Source: CAXWPM01 sp965206125 (GTDB lineage Bacteria > Acidobacteriota > Terriglobia > 20CM-2-55-15). Taken from it: 64,000 nt of DNA. The notes under the pieces were generated by a model. That model did no database searches. It saw nothing but the letters and a program-made list of their open reading frames with translations, and was not told where the DNA came from. The stretch lies in NCBI GenBank assembly GCA_965206125.1, contig CBDBIN010000046.1, forward strand, positions 1,054,001 through 1,118,000, given 5' to 3'. The position numbers and the translations under genes are program-made. This document shows, in pieces, positions 53,482 through 61,458 of this stretch. Each line of letters starts with the position of its first letter. The first letter of the stretch is position 1.

Positions 53482-54399
53482 TTATTCCTGGCCGGGTTCG
53501 CGCTCTTCCGCTTCGACGAATACCCGCCTCACCTCGGGGTAAGAGTTCTTGACATCCCGCTCGATTCGCCGGACTGTCTGCTCGATACCGGTCGCGGTGA
53601 TCTCGTCGATAAACTCGACGCTCAGGTTCAACAGTATGAAATCCGGCCCCATATGCATGGTCAGGACTTCGTTGACGTGCTCAACCTCAGGCGGGGAACC
53701 CGCGATTCCCCGAATCCCGGCGATCACGTTCGCGTTGGCGGACTCGCCGATGAGCAGGCCCTTCGTTTCATGTGCGAGCCAGATCGCGGTCCCACCGAGG
53801 ATGATGCCGATGAGGATAGAAGCCAGGCCGTCGAACATCCCCAACCCGGTAAAATCGGCGAGCGCAACTCCGGCAAATGCGACAACAAGGCCAAGCAAGG
53901 CGGCGGAGTCCTCGAACAGGACGACGAACAAGGTGGGATCCTTACCCCGCTGCACGGCCTCCATGTAGCCCCAGTTCCCCTTCGCTTTCCGAAACTCATG
54001 AAAGGCGAAGTACCAGGCGGCCCCTTCAAATATCATCGCAAACCCCAGAACGACGTAGTTGACCGTAGGGTTGTCGATCGAGACCGGGTGCAGTAGATGG
54101 ATGATGCCCTGGTAGACCGAGATGCCGGCACCGACGGCGAAGATCAGGATCGCGACGATGAAGCTCCAGAAATAGACCTCTTTCCCGTGCCCGAACGGAA
54201 ACTGTTCGTCGGGCGGCTTCTTCGCCTGCTTCAGGCCGTAGAGGAGGAGTACTTGGTTGCCGGTGTCCACCGCGGAATGGATGCCTTCGGATAGCATGGC
54301 GGAACTGCCGGTCAGCGCCGCGGCGACAAACTTTGTCACAGCGATCAGGGAGTTGCCCACCAGGGCGGCGATGATGATTTTCTTGGAAGATCCGGCCAT
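53482..54399 (-). CDS. Cation diffusion facilitator (CDF) transporter
   Basis: The product is 305 residues from ATG 54399. The spans and metal-site residues fit CDF proteins: SSAMLSEGIHSAVDTGNQVLLLYGL holds the His/Asp pair of the transmembrane site and FEDSAALLGLVVAFAGV the second one. The cytoplasmic C-terminal domain (HVNEVLTMHMGPDFILLNLSVEF) is present. It exports Zn2+, Fe2+, Mn2+ or a similar cation. The FPFGHGKEVYFWSF motif is typical of the FieF/ZitB-like branch. The frame upstream of 54399 reaches into the methyltransferase region and is not real. It lies 10 bases before the UBP-MFS gene on the same strand. Confidence 0.92.
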   Translation of the reverse strand: MAGSSKKIIIAALVGNSLIAVTKFVAAALTGSSAMLSEGIHSAVDTGNQVLLLYGLKQAKKPPDEQFPFGHGKEVYFWSFIVAILIFAVGAGISVYQGIIHLLHPVSIDNPTVNYVVLGFAMIFEGAAWYFAFHEFRKAKGNWGYMEAVQRGKDPTLFVVLFEDSAALLGLVVAFAGVALADFTGLGMFDGLASILIGIILGGTAIWLAHETKGLLIGESANANVIAGIRGIAGSPPEVEHVNEVLTMHMGPDFILLNLSVEFIDEITATGIEQTVRRIERDVKNSYPEVRRVFVEAEEREPGQE

Positions 54400-54516
54400 G
54401 GCGCTCGGCGTAGAATACTGCGGAATACTAACAGATCGCTGAGAGGCGGCCTGGACCGCGCAACGTCCCACTGGTTGAATCACTGAACTTTTCGCGCTTA
54501 TGATCACCCAGCGGAA

Positions 54517-55293
54517 GTGAAAATCGTTATGGAAACACCGGAAGACAGGGCTAGAAACATATTCGGGCAGCGGGCGCCCTATTACACAACCAGCGAGACC
54601 CACACCGATCCCGAGATTCTCGCTCGGGTCGTGTCCATGGCGGCACCGAAGCCGGACTGGACCGCTCTGGACGTGGCGACTGGGACGGGACACACGGCGT
54701 TCGCACTCTCCCCCCACGTGGCGTCGGTGATCGGCGTGGACCTGACGCCGGAGATGCTGGCCGAAGCGGAACGCCTGTCGGTCGAGCGCTCGCTCACGAA
54801 CGTGAGCTTCGAGACGGCCGACGCGCATGATCTCCCTTTCGAAGACAGCCGGTTCCAGCTCGTCACGTGCCGGCGGGCCGCCCATCACTTCTCGGACCTA
54901 CGGTCTGCACTGGATGAGATGCGGCGGGTGCTCGGCTCCGACGGAAGGCTGGTGATCGACGATCGGAGCGTGCCGGAAGACGATTTCGTAGATCGGTGCA
55001 TGAACCTTCTGGACACCTACCACGACGAGTCTCACGTCCGGGAGTACCGCCCGGGCGAATGGCGGCGAATGCTGGGGGACGCCGGCTTCGAAGTCGAGGT
55101 GGTCGAGCCCTACGTCAAACATCGCCCGCTCAGCTCCCTGACAGAGGGCGTATCCGCGGGAAACGTCGCGAAAATTCACGAAGCGCTCGAAACCTTGACT
55201 GCCCCGCAACGCGAGGTATTCAACCTGATCGAACGGGACGGGCAGATCTACCTGAATCACTGGTTCGTGATGGTTTCGGCCACATGTCGGTAG
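54517..55293 (+). CDS. SAM-dependent methyltransferase, class I (UbiE-like)
   Basis: The product is 258 residues from GTG 54517; ATG 54529 is also possible. The SAM site is LDVATGTGHTAFAL, with VIGVDLTPEMLAEAE after it and the ADAHDLPFEDSRFQLVTCRRAAHHF segment of UbiE-like enzymes. It methylates a small molecule of unknown identity. The gene is divergent from the CDF transporter. Its last 20 or so codons (NLIERDGQIYLNHWFVM) recur in diverged form at 57757, 2.5 kb downstream, past a four-gene block. Confidence 0.9.
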   Translation: MKIVMETPEDRARNIFGQRAPYYTTSETHTDPEILARVVSMAAPKPDWTALDVATGTGHTAFALSPHVASVIGVDLTPEMLAEAERLSVERSLTNVSFETADAHDLPFEDSRFQLVTCRRAAHHFSDLRSALDEMRRVLGSDGRLVIDDRSVPEDDFVDRCMNLLDTYHDESHVREYRPGEWRRMLGDAGFEVEVVEPYVKHRPLSSLTEGVSAGNVAKIHEALETLTAPQREVFNLIERDGQIYLNHWFVMVSATCR

Positions 55294-55403
55294 GACACCT
55301 TCCGGCCACTATCCCCGACGACTCAAACCTCATGTTCGTTCATCCCCGGACCCGAGCCGTTGTGAACCTGAACGCGGTCGAGGGACGCCGGCTGAAAACC
55401 TAA
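55284..55403 (+). CDS. Small open frame overlapping the methyltransferase end
   Basis: ATG 55284 overlaps the methyltransferase stop and gives 39 residues with the beta-like stretch NLMFVHPRTRAVVNLNAVEGRRLKT. Codon use looks coding-like but there is no ribosome binding site and I recognise no family. It lies immediately before the JAB gene. A chance frame is quite possible; otherwise this 126-base spacer holds nothing recognisable. Confidence 0.25.
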   Translation: MSVGHLPATIPDDSNLMFVHPRTRAVVNLNAVEGRRLKT

Positions 55404-55419
55404 GAAGCTCGCTTTTCAT

Positions 55420-55878
55420 TTGACGGACCCAACTCTGCGCGTTAGGCTGCCCGAGCACATGCTGGCCAAAGCCCGGAGGACCCCACGACAACGGATGATC
55501 GTGCGGATCGGGCATGGCCTATTCGATGCGCTGCAGGAAACATCCATCGATTCGGAGTGTGAGGTTTGTTGCGCGCTGTTTGGCTCCCGTTCAGACGATG
55601 CGGTGGTCATCGACGATCTGGAATTCATCCAGAATCCCCACACAACCGCAAACACTTTCGGCATTCCGTTTGAAGAGTACTCCCGTCTGACGGACGAGGG
55701 GATGATCGGTATTTTTCACAGCCACCGGGGAGATCCCCGGCCTTCGTACCTGGACGAGGTCTTCATCAGGAAGTCTGGGCTCCTCTGGCTGATTGGAGGG
55801 ACCACGAAGGGACGGTTCACCGTGCACGCATACTCTTTCGGCCGGAGGCTGGTCGAGCACTCGCTGGTTCAAACATGA
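55420..55878 (+). CDS. JAB/MPN-domain (JAMM) metalloprotease-like protein
   Basis: The product is 152 residues from TTG 55420; ATG 55459 is an alternative and neither has a strong ribosome binding site. The JAMM elements are visible: Glu48 in CEVCCALFG, His100-Ser-His102 in IGIFHSHRGDPRPS, Ser109 and Asp112 in SYLDEVF. Spacing between HSH and Ser is six residues, one shorter than the canonical seven. Bacterial JAB proteins remove ubiquitin-like tags, activate sulfur carriers or take part in defence. No E1, E2 or ubiquitin-like gene is evident nearby. The stop overlaps the next start as ATGA, so it heads a tightly coupled operon. Confidence 0.82.
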   Translation: MTDPTLRVRLPEHMLAKARRTPRQRMIVRIGHGLFDALQETSIDSECEVCCALFGSRSDDAVVIDDLEFIQNPHTTANTFGIPFEEYSRLTDEGMIGIFHSHRGDPRPSYLDEVFIRKSGLLWLIGGTTKGRFTVHAYSFGRRLVEHSLVQT

Positions 55879-56351
55879 TCCCCTATTTTCTGTCGATCAC
55901 AAACACTCGTGAGAGTTTGATCAAGCTCCGCGACGAAGTCCTCGTCCTCAACCGCGCCATGTCGGGCAAGGAAACCATTCGATACCTGGCGGACGAGTTC
56001 TGGCGAGAAACCCATTCGGGCAACAAGTACCGCCAGGGGTTGCACCGGGCGTTCAAGACGATTCACAAGAAAAAGGAGGTCCGGTCCGTCCTCCGTATGG
56101 AGCTCGAGCAAATGGGCATCAACCTGACTGACAAGCGCGAGGACGCTGTCATCGGGGGCCAGACCACGGGGGGCGGTGACTTGGTCGAAGACCGAGGCGA
56201 TTACATAACCGACGGCGACATCGATGCGGGCGCCTACGACCGGTTTGTAGGCGTGCTGGAGGCGCACGGATACAGCGTCTATGAAATCCTCACGGGCGGG
56301 GGGGACCCCGACCGTAAATACTACAAGGTCTACGAGGGCCGGAGCTCTTGA
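55875..56351 (+). CDS. Unknown protein, second gene of the JAB-PLD block
   Basis: I do not recognise a family. The product is 158 residues. The N-terminal part (SLIKLRDEVLVLNRAMSGKETIRYLADEFWRE) is helical and charged. A basic patch (FKTIHKKKEVRSVLRMELE) comes next, then a Gly-rich linker (GGQTTGGGD), and a short acidic C-terminal domain with YDRFVGVLEAHGYSVYEIL and GGGDPDRKYYKVYEG. No signal peptide or membrane segment is present, so it is probably cytoplasmic. It overlaps the JAB stop by four bases, so the two are translationally coupled. Confidence 0.75.
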   Translation: MIPYFLSITNTRESLIKLRDEVLVLNRAMSGKETIRYLADEFWRETHSGNKYRQGLHRAFKTIHKKKEVRSVLRMELEQMGINLTDKREDAVIGGQTTGGGDLVEDRGDYITDGDIDAGAYDRFVGVLEAHGYSVYEILTGGGDPDRKYYKVYEGRSS

Positions 56352-56368
56352 TCCGGGTTGGAGAGAAC

Positions 56369-56641
56369 ATGACAAGAAAACAGGCGCTCGCATTGCTGCT
56401 CGAGGACCTGGAGTTCAAGTTGTCGGAATTCCGTACGCGGGAAGCCAGACAAGAGGCCACCGTGGAGAGTGTCGAGGCGATGATCAAGGAGATTGGCACG
56501 GCTTCGCGGAACTTTCCCATTCGGATCGAGCTGCTGAAGATGAAGATCGCGGTCCGGGCACGGCAGGACGACCAGCGCCAGGTACAGATGAGAGCAAGTG
56601 TTGTGAAGTCGTACTACCAGGAGCTGTTTCGGAAAGCATGA
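56369..56641 (+). CDS. Small coiled-coil protein, third gene of the JAB-PLD block
   Basis: ATG 56369 follows GGAGAG at five-base spacing; TTG 56348, which overlaps the preceding stop, is a weaker alternative. The 90-residue product is almost entirely helical with heptad-like leucines and charged residues (ALALLLEDLEFKLSEFRTREARQEATVESVEAMIKEIG), pointing to a coiled coil. No domain is recognised. It stands 10 bases before the PLD gene. A scaffold or adaptor role within the block is a guess from size and helicity. Confidence 0.7.
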   Translation: MTRKQALALLLEDLEFKLSEFRTREARQEATVESVEAMIKEIGTASRNFPIRIELLKMKIAVRARQDDQRQVQMRASVVKSYYQELFRKA

Positions 56642-56651
56642 GGGGTGATGT

Positions 56652-57752
56652 ATGAGCGCTGCTGACGACAAACTACTGATCACGCCGGTCCGAAACCAGG
56701 AATTCAACTCCCGGCTCGTGCAGGCCATCGGCCAGGCGACCGGGCGAATCCGGATCGCGGCTTTTGAGTTCAACCTACTGCCATCGAGCGACAAGGAGGC
56801 TCTCTCGCGGGACCTCCTGAAGATGCTGATCGAGATGAAAAGCCAGGGCGTGAAGATCCAGCTCCTGCTCGGCATCAAGCTGGACGCTTCGAACGAGGGC
56901 ATGCACTACCTCAAGGGATCGACGTTGCACGCCTGCAGCATCCTGAAGAAGGCGGGCATCAACGTCCGGGTGTACGGCGGAACCCGGGAAAGCTCTCACT
57001 GCAAGTACGTCATTGCGGATGACCGCGTGATTCTGGGAAGCCACAACATTGCCAACCGGTCACTCGCGCTCGGCCAGGACGAGTCCGTGCTGATCGAGGG
57101 GCCTGCGGGGGCCGCGAGCTTCAACAGACTGTTCAACGCCCAGTGGAAGGATGCCACACGCTCCGTGCCGGATAACGCGATCGATTTCGACGCACCGATG
57201 ATGACCGGGACACTGTTCCGCGGCGGGCTGAACAGTTTCCGGAACACGGCAACCAAGGTCGATCGATCGGCGCTGGAGATCCTTTTTGAGGAGAAATATT
57301 ACGCACGCCTGATCGCCGAGCTCAAGAAGGCCAAACAGTCGATCAAGATCAAGATGTTCTTCTTCTCGTTCAGTAAGAACCCGAGGAGCAAGATACGCAA
57401 GCTGCTCAAGGTCCTGGTCGATGCCCGGAAGAAGGGCCGGACCGTTCGGGTGATTCTGGACAAGGACAGCGAGGGCGACCCGTATGGATCGAGGTTCATC
57501 AACCTGAACGTCTTCAAGAGTCTGAAAGCGGCCGGAGTTGAGGTCACCTTCGATGATCCGGACGTGGTGACCCACGGGAAGATGGTACTCGTCGACGACG
57601 ATCTGGTTTTCGTCGGCAGCCACAACTTCACGCTCGGCTCGTTTGAAGACTACTCGGACCTCAGTGTCCTGGTGAGATCCTCGAAGCTCGCGCACAAGTA
57701 CCACGCACACTTCAATTCCTGTTTCCGAGAGCTGACCGAGAAAGCGGCCTAG
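56652..57752 (+). CDS. Phospholipase D-like (HKD) phosphodiesterase
   Basis: The product is 366 residues with two HxK motifs: His116-x-Lys118 in HCKYVIADDRVILGSHN and His308-x-Lys310 in HGKMVLVDDDLVFVGSHN, each followed by the GSHN element of the PLD superfamily. Bacterial members include phospholipases, nucleases such as BfiI and NucC-unrelated PLD nucleases of defence systems (for example DrmC of DISARM). There is no signal peptide, so a cytoplasmic nuclease or lipase is likely. It is the last and largest gene of the block and ends four bases before a duplicated methyltransferase tail. Confidence 0.88.
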   Translation: MSAADDKLLITPVRNQEFNSRLVQAIGQATGRIRIAAFEFNLLPSSDKEALSRDLLKMLIEMKSQGVKIQLLLGIKLDASNEGMHYLKGSTLHACSILKKAGINVRVYGGTRESSHCKYVIADDRVILGSHNIANRSLALGQDESVLIEGPAGAASFNRLFNAQWKDATRSVPDNAIDFDAPMMTGTLFRGGLNSFRNTATKVDRSALEILFEEKYYARLIAELKKAKQSIKIKMFFFSFSKNPRSKIRKLLKVLVDARKKGRTVRVILDKDSEGDPYGSRFINLNVFKSLKAAGVEVTFDDPDVVTHGKMVLVDDDLVFVGSHNFTLGSFEDYSDLSVLVRSSKLAHKYHAHFNSCFRELTEKAA

Positions 57753-57756
57753 CACT

Positions 57757-57822
57757 CAACCTGATCGAACAGGATGGGCAGATCCATCTGAGTCACTGGT
57801 TCGTCATGTTTCAGCCGGGCGT
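57757..57822 (+). pseudogene. Duplicated tail of the methyltransferase gene
   Basis: The frame reads LNLIEQDGQIHLSHWFVM, against FNLIERDGQIYLNHWFVM at the end of the methyltransferase (55219-55275). DNA identity over about 55 bases is near 85-90%, with both silent and coding changes. There is no start, so this is a relic of a second, diverged methyltransferase copy whose remainder is gone. Together with the first copy it brackets the JAB-PLD block. Confidence 0.8.
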
Positions 57823-57844
57823 ATCGTCCGGAATTCTAAGACTC

Positions 57845-57875
57845 TTGTCCTTCTAAGCCCTTATGGGGCTATAAT
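57845..57875 (+). promoter_or_regulatory. Candidate promoter of the PQQ dehydrogenase
   Basis: A perfect TATAAT (57870-57875) is preceded by TTGTCC (57845-57850) at 19 bases, slightly long for sigma-70. It lies 109 bases before the gene. The -35 element resembles that proposed at 42257. Confidence 0.4.
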
Positions 57876-57983
57876 CTCCGAATCCTATCGCCAACCGCGG
57901 TTTCGTGCCTGGAAGGGCCCAGAGGGCTTTCTTTCTCTTGATGGCGGCCGGTCGGCGAGTTGTCATAGATTTCAGGAGGAAGC

Positions 57984-60047
57984 ATGTCGCGACGATTTCT
58001 AACCCTGAGCCTGACCCTCGTGCTGTTCGTTGGACTCACGGCAGTACTGACTGGGCAGTCGGGCCAGAACCTCGACACCCGCAACGGCGAATGGCCGCAT
58101 TACACTGGGGACCTGACGGGTAGCAAGTACTCGCCTCTGGATCAGATCAACGCCGAGAACTTCAACAAGCTCGAGGTGGCCTGGCGTTTCAAGACCGACA
58201 GCATGGGCCCCCGCCCCGAAACCAAGTTGGAAGGGACGCCGTTGATGGTCAACGGTGTGGTCTACACCACCGCCGGAACGCGCCGCGCCGCTGTCGCTCT
58301 TGATGCAGAGACGGGCGAACTGCTCTGGATGTACCGTATGGATGAGGGCCGTCGGGCGGACATGGCGCCCCGGAAGCTCTCGGGACGAGGCCTTGCCTAC
58401 TGGACCGACGGCCAGGGCGATGAGCGCATCATCCTGGTCACGATCGGCTACCGGATGGTGGCACTGGATGCCAAGACGGGCATACCAGTTCCCGACTTCG
58501 GACGAGAAGGCGTCGTCGACCTCAAGGTCGGCGTCATCATCGGCGCGGACGCGCAGGTGGACCTGGTAAACGGCGAAGTCGGTCTGCACTCGACCGCCGC
58601 GGTAGCGGGTGACAAGATCATCGTCGGGTCGTCGATGGCCGAAGGCCTGGGATACCGGTACAGCATCAATGCGAAGGGTGTCGTCCGCGCGTTCGACGCC
58701 AAGAGCGGCGACCTCCTGTGGGGTTTCGACGGCGTTCCGGGACCCGGCCAGTTCGGGAACGATACCTGGGAGGACGGTTCCTGGGAATGGACCGGCAATA
58801 ACGGCGTGTGGACCGAGATCACCGTCGATCCCGAGGCAGGGATCGCGTACCTTGCGATCGAAACGCCAACGATCGACGAATACGGCGGCAATCGCCTGGG
58901 CGACAACCTTTTCGCGGAAAGCCTGGTCGCCGTCGACCTGGAATCCGGCCAACGGCTGTGGCACTTCCAACTCGTGCACCACCCGCTCTGGGACCACGAC
59001 ATTTCTTCGGCGCCGCTGCTGATGGACGTCACCGTCGACGGGCGTGAACGCAAGATCGTGGCGCAGCCTACCAAGCAGGGCTTCCTGTACACGTTCGACC
59101 GGATCACCGGCGAACCGATCTGGCCCATTCCGGAGGTGGCGGTTCCACAGACCGACGTCCCCGGCGAGAAGACGGCCGCGACACAACCGATACCCACCAA
59201 ACCTCCCCCCTATTCGCGCACACACGTGGAGCTCGACGATCTCATAGATTTCACGCCGGAGCTGCGGGCGCAGGCGCTCGAGAACTTGAAACTCTTCCGC
59301 TGGGAACCGATCCCCTATATCCCGCATGTGGGTCCCGGCAGCGAGTTCGCCGGGGCGGTCAACGTCGGCACCACGCTTGGCGGGATCAATTGGCCGGGAG
59401 CCTCGTTCGACCCGGAGACGGGCATCTTCTACGGACAGGCCCACAACTCCCAGATCCGGACGACCAAATTCACGCAAGAGTACTTCGACACGGTTAAACC
59501 CGAAACGCAGTCTGCCAACCGTATCCCGAGATGGGAAGACGAGCGGGAACAGGTACGACGCCGTGGTAGACGTGGAGGGACCCCCCGCCTGACGGACAAT
59601 CTGGAAGGCCTGCCTTTCATAAAGCCGCCCTATGGCGTGCTCACCGCCCTCGATATGAACGAGGGTGAGCTTCTGTTCCAGGTGCCGCACGGGGACACTA
59701 CCGACGACGTTCGCGCGAATCTCGAGCGGCTGGGTCTGGAAGTTCCCGAAAAGGCCGGACAGGGTTACAGCGTCGGACTCGTCGTAACCAAAACGCTGGT
59801 GATCGTCGGCGATCCCCGTGTCACGTCAGCTCCGGGACGCGAACGCGGCGCCATGCTGCGGGCGTATGACAAGATGACGGGCGAAGAGGTCGGCGCGGTC
59901 TGGATGCCGACGCAGCAGAGCGGCTCACCGATGACATACATGCTCAACGGCCGTCAGTACATCATCGTGGCGGTCAGCAGCGGTGGTTACACCGGCGAGT
60001 ACATCGCGTTCGCGCTGCCGGACGAAGAGATTAACGGGCAGCAGTAG
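57984..60047 (+). CDS. PQQ-dependent dehydrogenase (quinoprotein, glucose/alcohol dehydrogenase-like)
   Basis: The product is 687 residues, with an AGGAGG ribosome binding site before ATG 57984. A signal peptide (FLTLSLTLVLFVGLTAVL) is followed by the quinoprotein propeller: EWPHYTGDLTGSKYSPLDQINAENFNKLEVAWRF, ALDAETGELLWMYRMDEG, WHFQLVHHPLWDHDISSAPLL and GSPMTYMLNGRQYIIVAVSSG are classical blade motifs. The size and the absence of a cytochrome domain fit the membrane-free glucose/alcohol dehydrogenase group. It should oxidise a sugar or alcohol in the periplasm and pass electrons to a cytochrome; a cytochrome c gene lies convergently 94 bases downstream. Unlike the six other propellers it is likely a true PQQ enzyme. 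Confidence 0.92.
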   Translation: MSRRFLTLSLTLVLFVGLTAVLTGQSGQNLDTRNGEWPHYTGDLTGSKYSPLDQINAENFNKLEVAWRFKTDSMGPRPETKLEGTPLMVNGVVYTTAGTRRAAVALDAETGELLWMYRMDEGRRADMAPRKLSGRGLAYWTDGQGDERIILVTIGYRMVALDAKTGIPVPDFGREGVVDLKVGVIIGADAQVDLVNGEVGLHSTAAVAGDKIIVGSSMAEGLGYRYSINAKGVVRAFDAKSGDLLWGFDGVPGPGQFGNDTWEDGSWEWTGNNGVWTEITVDPEAGIAYLAIETPTIDEYGGNRLGDNLFAESLVAVDLESGQRLWHFQLVHHPLWDHDISSAPLLMDVTVDGRERKIVAQPTKQGFLYTFDRITGEPIWPIPEVAVPQTDVPGEKTAATQPIPTKPPPYSRTHVELDDLIDFTPELRAQALENLKLFRWEPIPYIPHVGPGSEFAGAVNVGTTLGGINWPGASFDPETGIFYGQAHNSQIRTTKFTQEYFDTVKPETQSANRIPRWEDEREQVRRRGRRGGTPRLTDNLEGLPFIKPPYGVLTALDMNEGELLFQVPHGDTTDDVRANLERLGLEVPEKAGQGYSVGLVVTKTLVIVGDPRVTSAPGRERGAMLRAYDKMTGEEVGAVWMPTQQSGSPMTYMLNGRQYIIVAVSSGGYTGEYIAFALPDEEINGQQ

Positions 60048-60060
60048 CGTTGCTTCCATC

Positions 60061-60123
60061 GCGGGGGCAGTGGGCAGTCATTTGGGCAAACGCCCGAAAC
60101 TGTTCACTTGTCCCCGCTTTTTC
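60061..60123 (+). terminator. Possible terminator between PQQ dehydrogenase and cytochrome c
   Basis: GCGGGG (60061-60066) can pair with CCCCGC (60113-60118), with a small inner hairpin (GGGCAAACGCCC) between, followed by TTTTTC. The outer stem has mismatches beyond six pairs, so strength is uncertain. Confidence 0.45.
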
Positions 60124-60140
60124 GTGCGCAAAAGGATGGG

Positions 60141-60587
60141 CTACCGTCCGAAGGCGTCGATTCTGATCAACCTGAGGAGTTGAGGGTCGGCAGGCAGTTC
60201 CGACTCTCCCGCCGGAAAGTCGTTGGCGCTCAGAGCAAAGCTGATGATGTCTGCGATTGTTTGCCGGGAGACCGATCTGGTGTCGTTGGGCGGCATGGTC
60301 GTGCGGATCCGATCGGAGAGATCCCGGAGAGTAAGATCGTTCCAGTTCGACAGGAACGTGCCTCCGGTGAGCGGGGGGGCTTCCTCGCCACCTTCCAGTT
60401 CATATCCGTGGCAATCGCCGCAGGTTGCCTCGAAAGCAATCACGCCCCGAGCGACCTGTTCCTCGTTGTAGACCCCGTCGCGTACCGAACGCATGTCCTC
60501 GGCCTGCTGCGCCCCGAGCCTCGCGAGGTGTCCGCCGGCGGCGAGGGCCGAGACTGTCAATCCAACAAGAATAAGCTTGATTCGCAT
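60141..60587 (-). CDS. Secreted monoheme cytochrome c
   Basis: The product is 148 residues. After a signal peptide (KLILVGLTVSALAAGGHLARLGA) the heme site is CGDCH at about residues 56-60 and a Met in RTTMPPNDTRSV is the likely second axial ligand. The section RDGVYNEEQVARGVIAFEAT before the heme resembles the cytochrome at 20064. It is convergent with the PQQ dehydrogenase and the most likely electron acceptor for it, although they are not in one operon. Confidence 0.9.
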   Translation of the reverse strand: MRIKLILVGLTVSALAAGGHLARLGAQQAEDMRSVRDGVYNEEQVARGVIAFEATCGDCHGYELEGGEEAPPLTGGTFLSNWNDLTLRDLSDRIRTTMPPNDTRSVSRQTIADIISFALSANDFPAGESELPADPQLLRLIRIDAFGR

Positions 60588-60676
60588 CTAAAGATCTCCT
60601 GTGGCGAGACTATAGCGTACCGATAAACTCGGCGATTTGGAAACAACCTGCGGGAAGAGCAATCGACCGGTCGATA

Positions 60677-61330
60677 TCATCGTTGTAGGTCGAGCTGGAG
60701 TTCTGCCGTCGAGAGGCCGCCGCCGGGAGGAAGAACTGTGGTCCATATCCGCACAGATACGACCCGTTCCAACTGGGCTCGAGTAGCCTGAGCCTGCCCG
60801 TCGGGATTAAAACAGAACAGGTCCTTTGGCCCGCTGTTCGTCTGGGGAGGCTCGTTTCTCCACCATACGAAATTACCGAAGTCCCACGGTCGGACCTCTA
60901 GATTGATGCTTTCGGTCAGTGAGTTCTGGCGAGCGACGCCCTGAATGACACCGGTACAGACAAGGTTATCGTTAGCGTCGAGATAGCTGGCTGTCATCCG
61001 GATCGCTGCGGGCAAGCAGTTACCAGAAGGTCGGCTGACGGTGCTGAAAAGGTTCAGCTGGACCGACACGGCATCCCCAGGGGGAACGCTCCTCCGCTCG
61101 GCCCCACCCACCCAGCGAATGTGCGCCGAGCAGGAGGTTTGCTCCTGACCACTTTGTTCCTGCCGTATTTCTTCCAACAGATTCAGCGATCGTTCAACCT
61201 GGCGTTGGAGTTCCTCCAGCTCCTGTCGTTGTTCGAGGAGCAGTTGCTGTTGCTGTCGTAGCTGGGACTCCAGGGTTTGTTGCGGCAGGGCACCGATACT
61301 GATTAGGAGAAGAAGACCAGCGATGTTCAT
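60677..61330 (-). CDS. Exported protein with N-terminal coiled coil, unknown function
   Basis: The product is 217 residues. A short signal peptide (MNIAGLLLLISIGALP) is followed by a Gln/Glu/Leu-rich coiled coil at about 18-60 (LESQLRQQQQLLLEQRQELEELQRQVERSLNLLEEIRQEQ). A compact domain of about 150 residues with four Cys (two pairs possible as disulfides) and strand-like stretches (SVQLNLFSTVSRP, INLEVRPWDF) comes next. I recognise no family. It is probably periplasmic. It is divergent from the MBL-fold gene. Confidence 0.7.
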   Translation of the reverse strand: MNIAGLLLLISIGALPQQTLESQLRQQQQLLLEQRQELEELQRQVERSLNLLEEIRQEQSGQEQTSCSAHIRWVGGAERRSVPPGDAVSVQLNLFSTVSRPSGNCLPAAIRMTASYLDANDNLVCTGVIQGVARQNSLTESINLEVRPWDFGNFVWWRNEPPQTNSGPKDLFCFNPDGQAQATRAQLERVVSVRIWTTVLPPGGGLSTAELQLDLQR

Positions 61331-61458
61331 GAGCTAATAGACGCCCCAGGGTACCGAACGGTTCATGCAGGCGTCGGAGTGGTGAGCGGCCTCGGGGGAC
61401 CCACAAGAGGCGCACGGCAGTATAATCAGCCGAAACAAGCTCAAGGAGTTTCCAGAGG

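Noticed and set aside
51855..57752. A ubiquitin-like conjugation system made of the UBP finger and the JAB protein
   Set aside because: No E1, E2 or ubiquitin-like protein is visible, and the UBP-MFS gene is on the other strand in a different unit.
55420..57752. DISARM defence system
   Set aside because: DISARM has a PLD protein (DrmC) but also needs DrmA helicase and a DNA methylase, which are absent; the nearby methyltransferase is a small-molecule UbiE-like type.
57999..59690. 563-codon minus-strand frame over the PQQ dehydrogenase
   Set aside because: Antisense shadow; composition is His/Arg/Val-rich with no recognisable domain.
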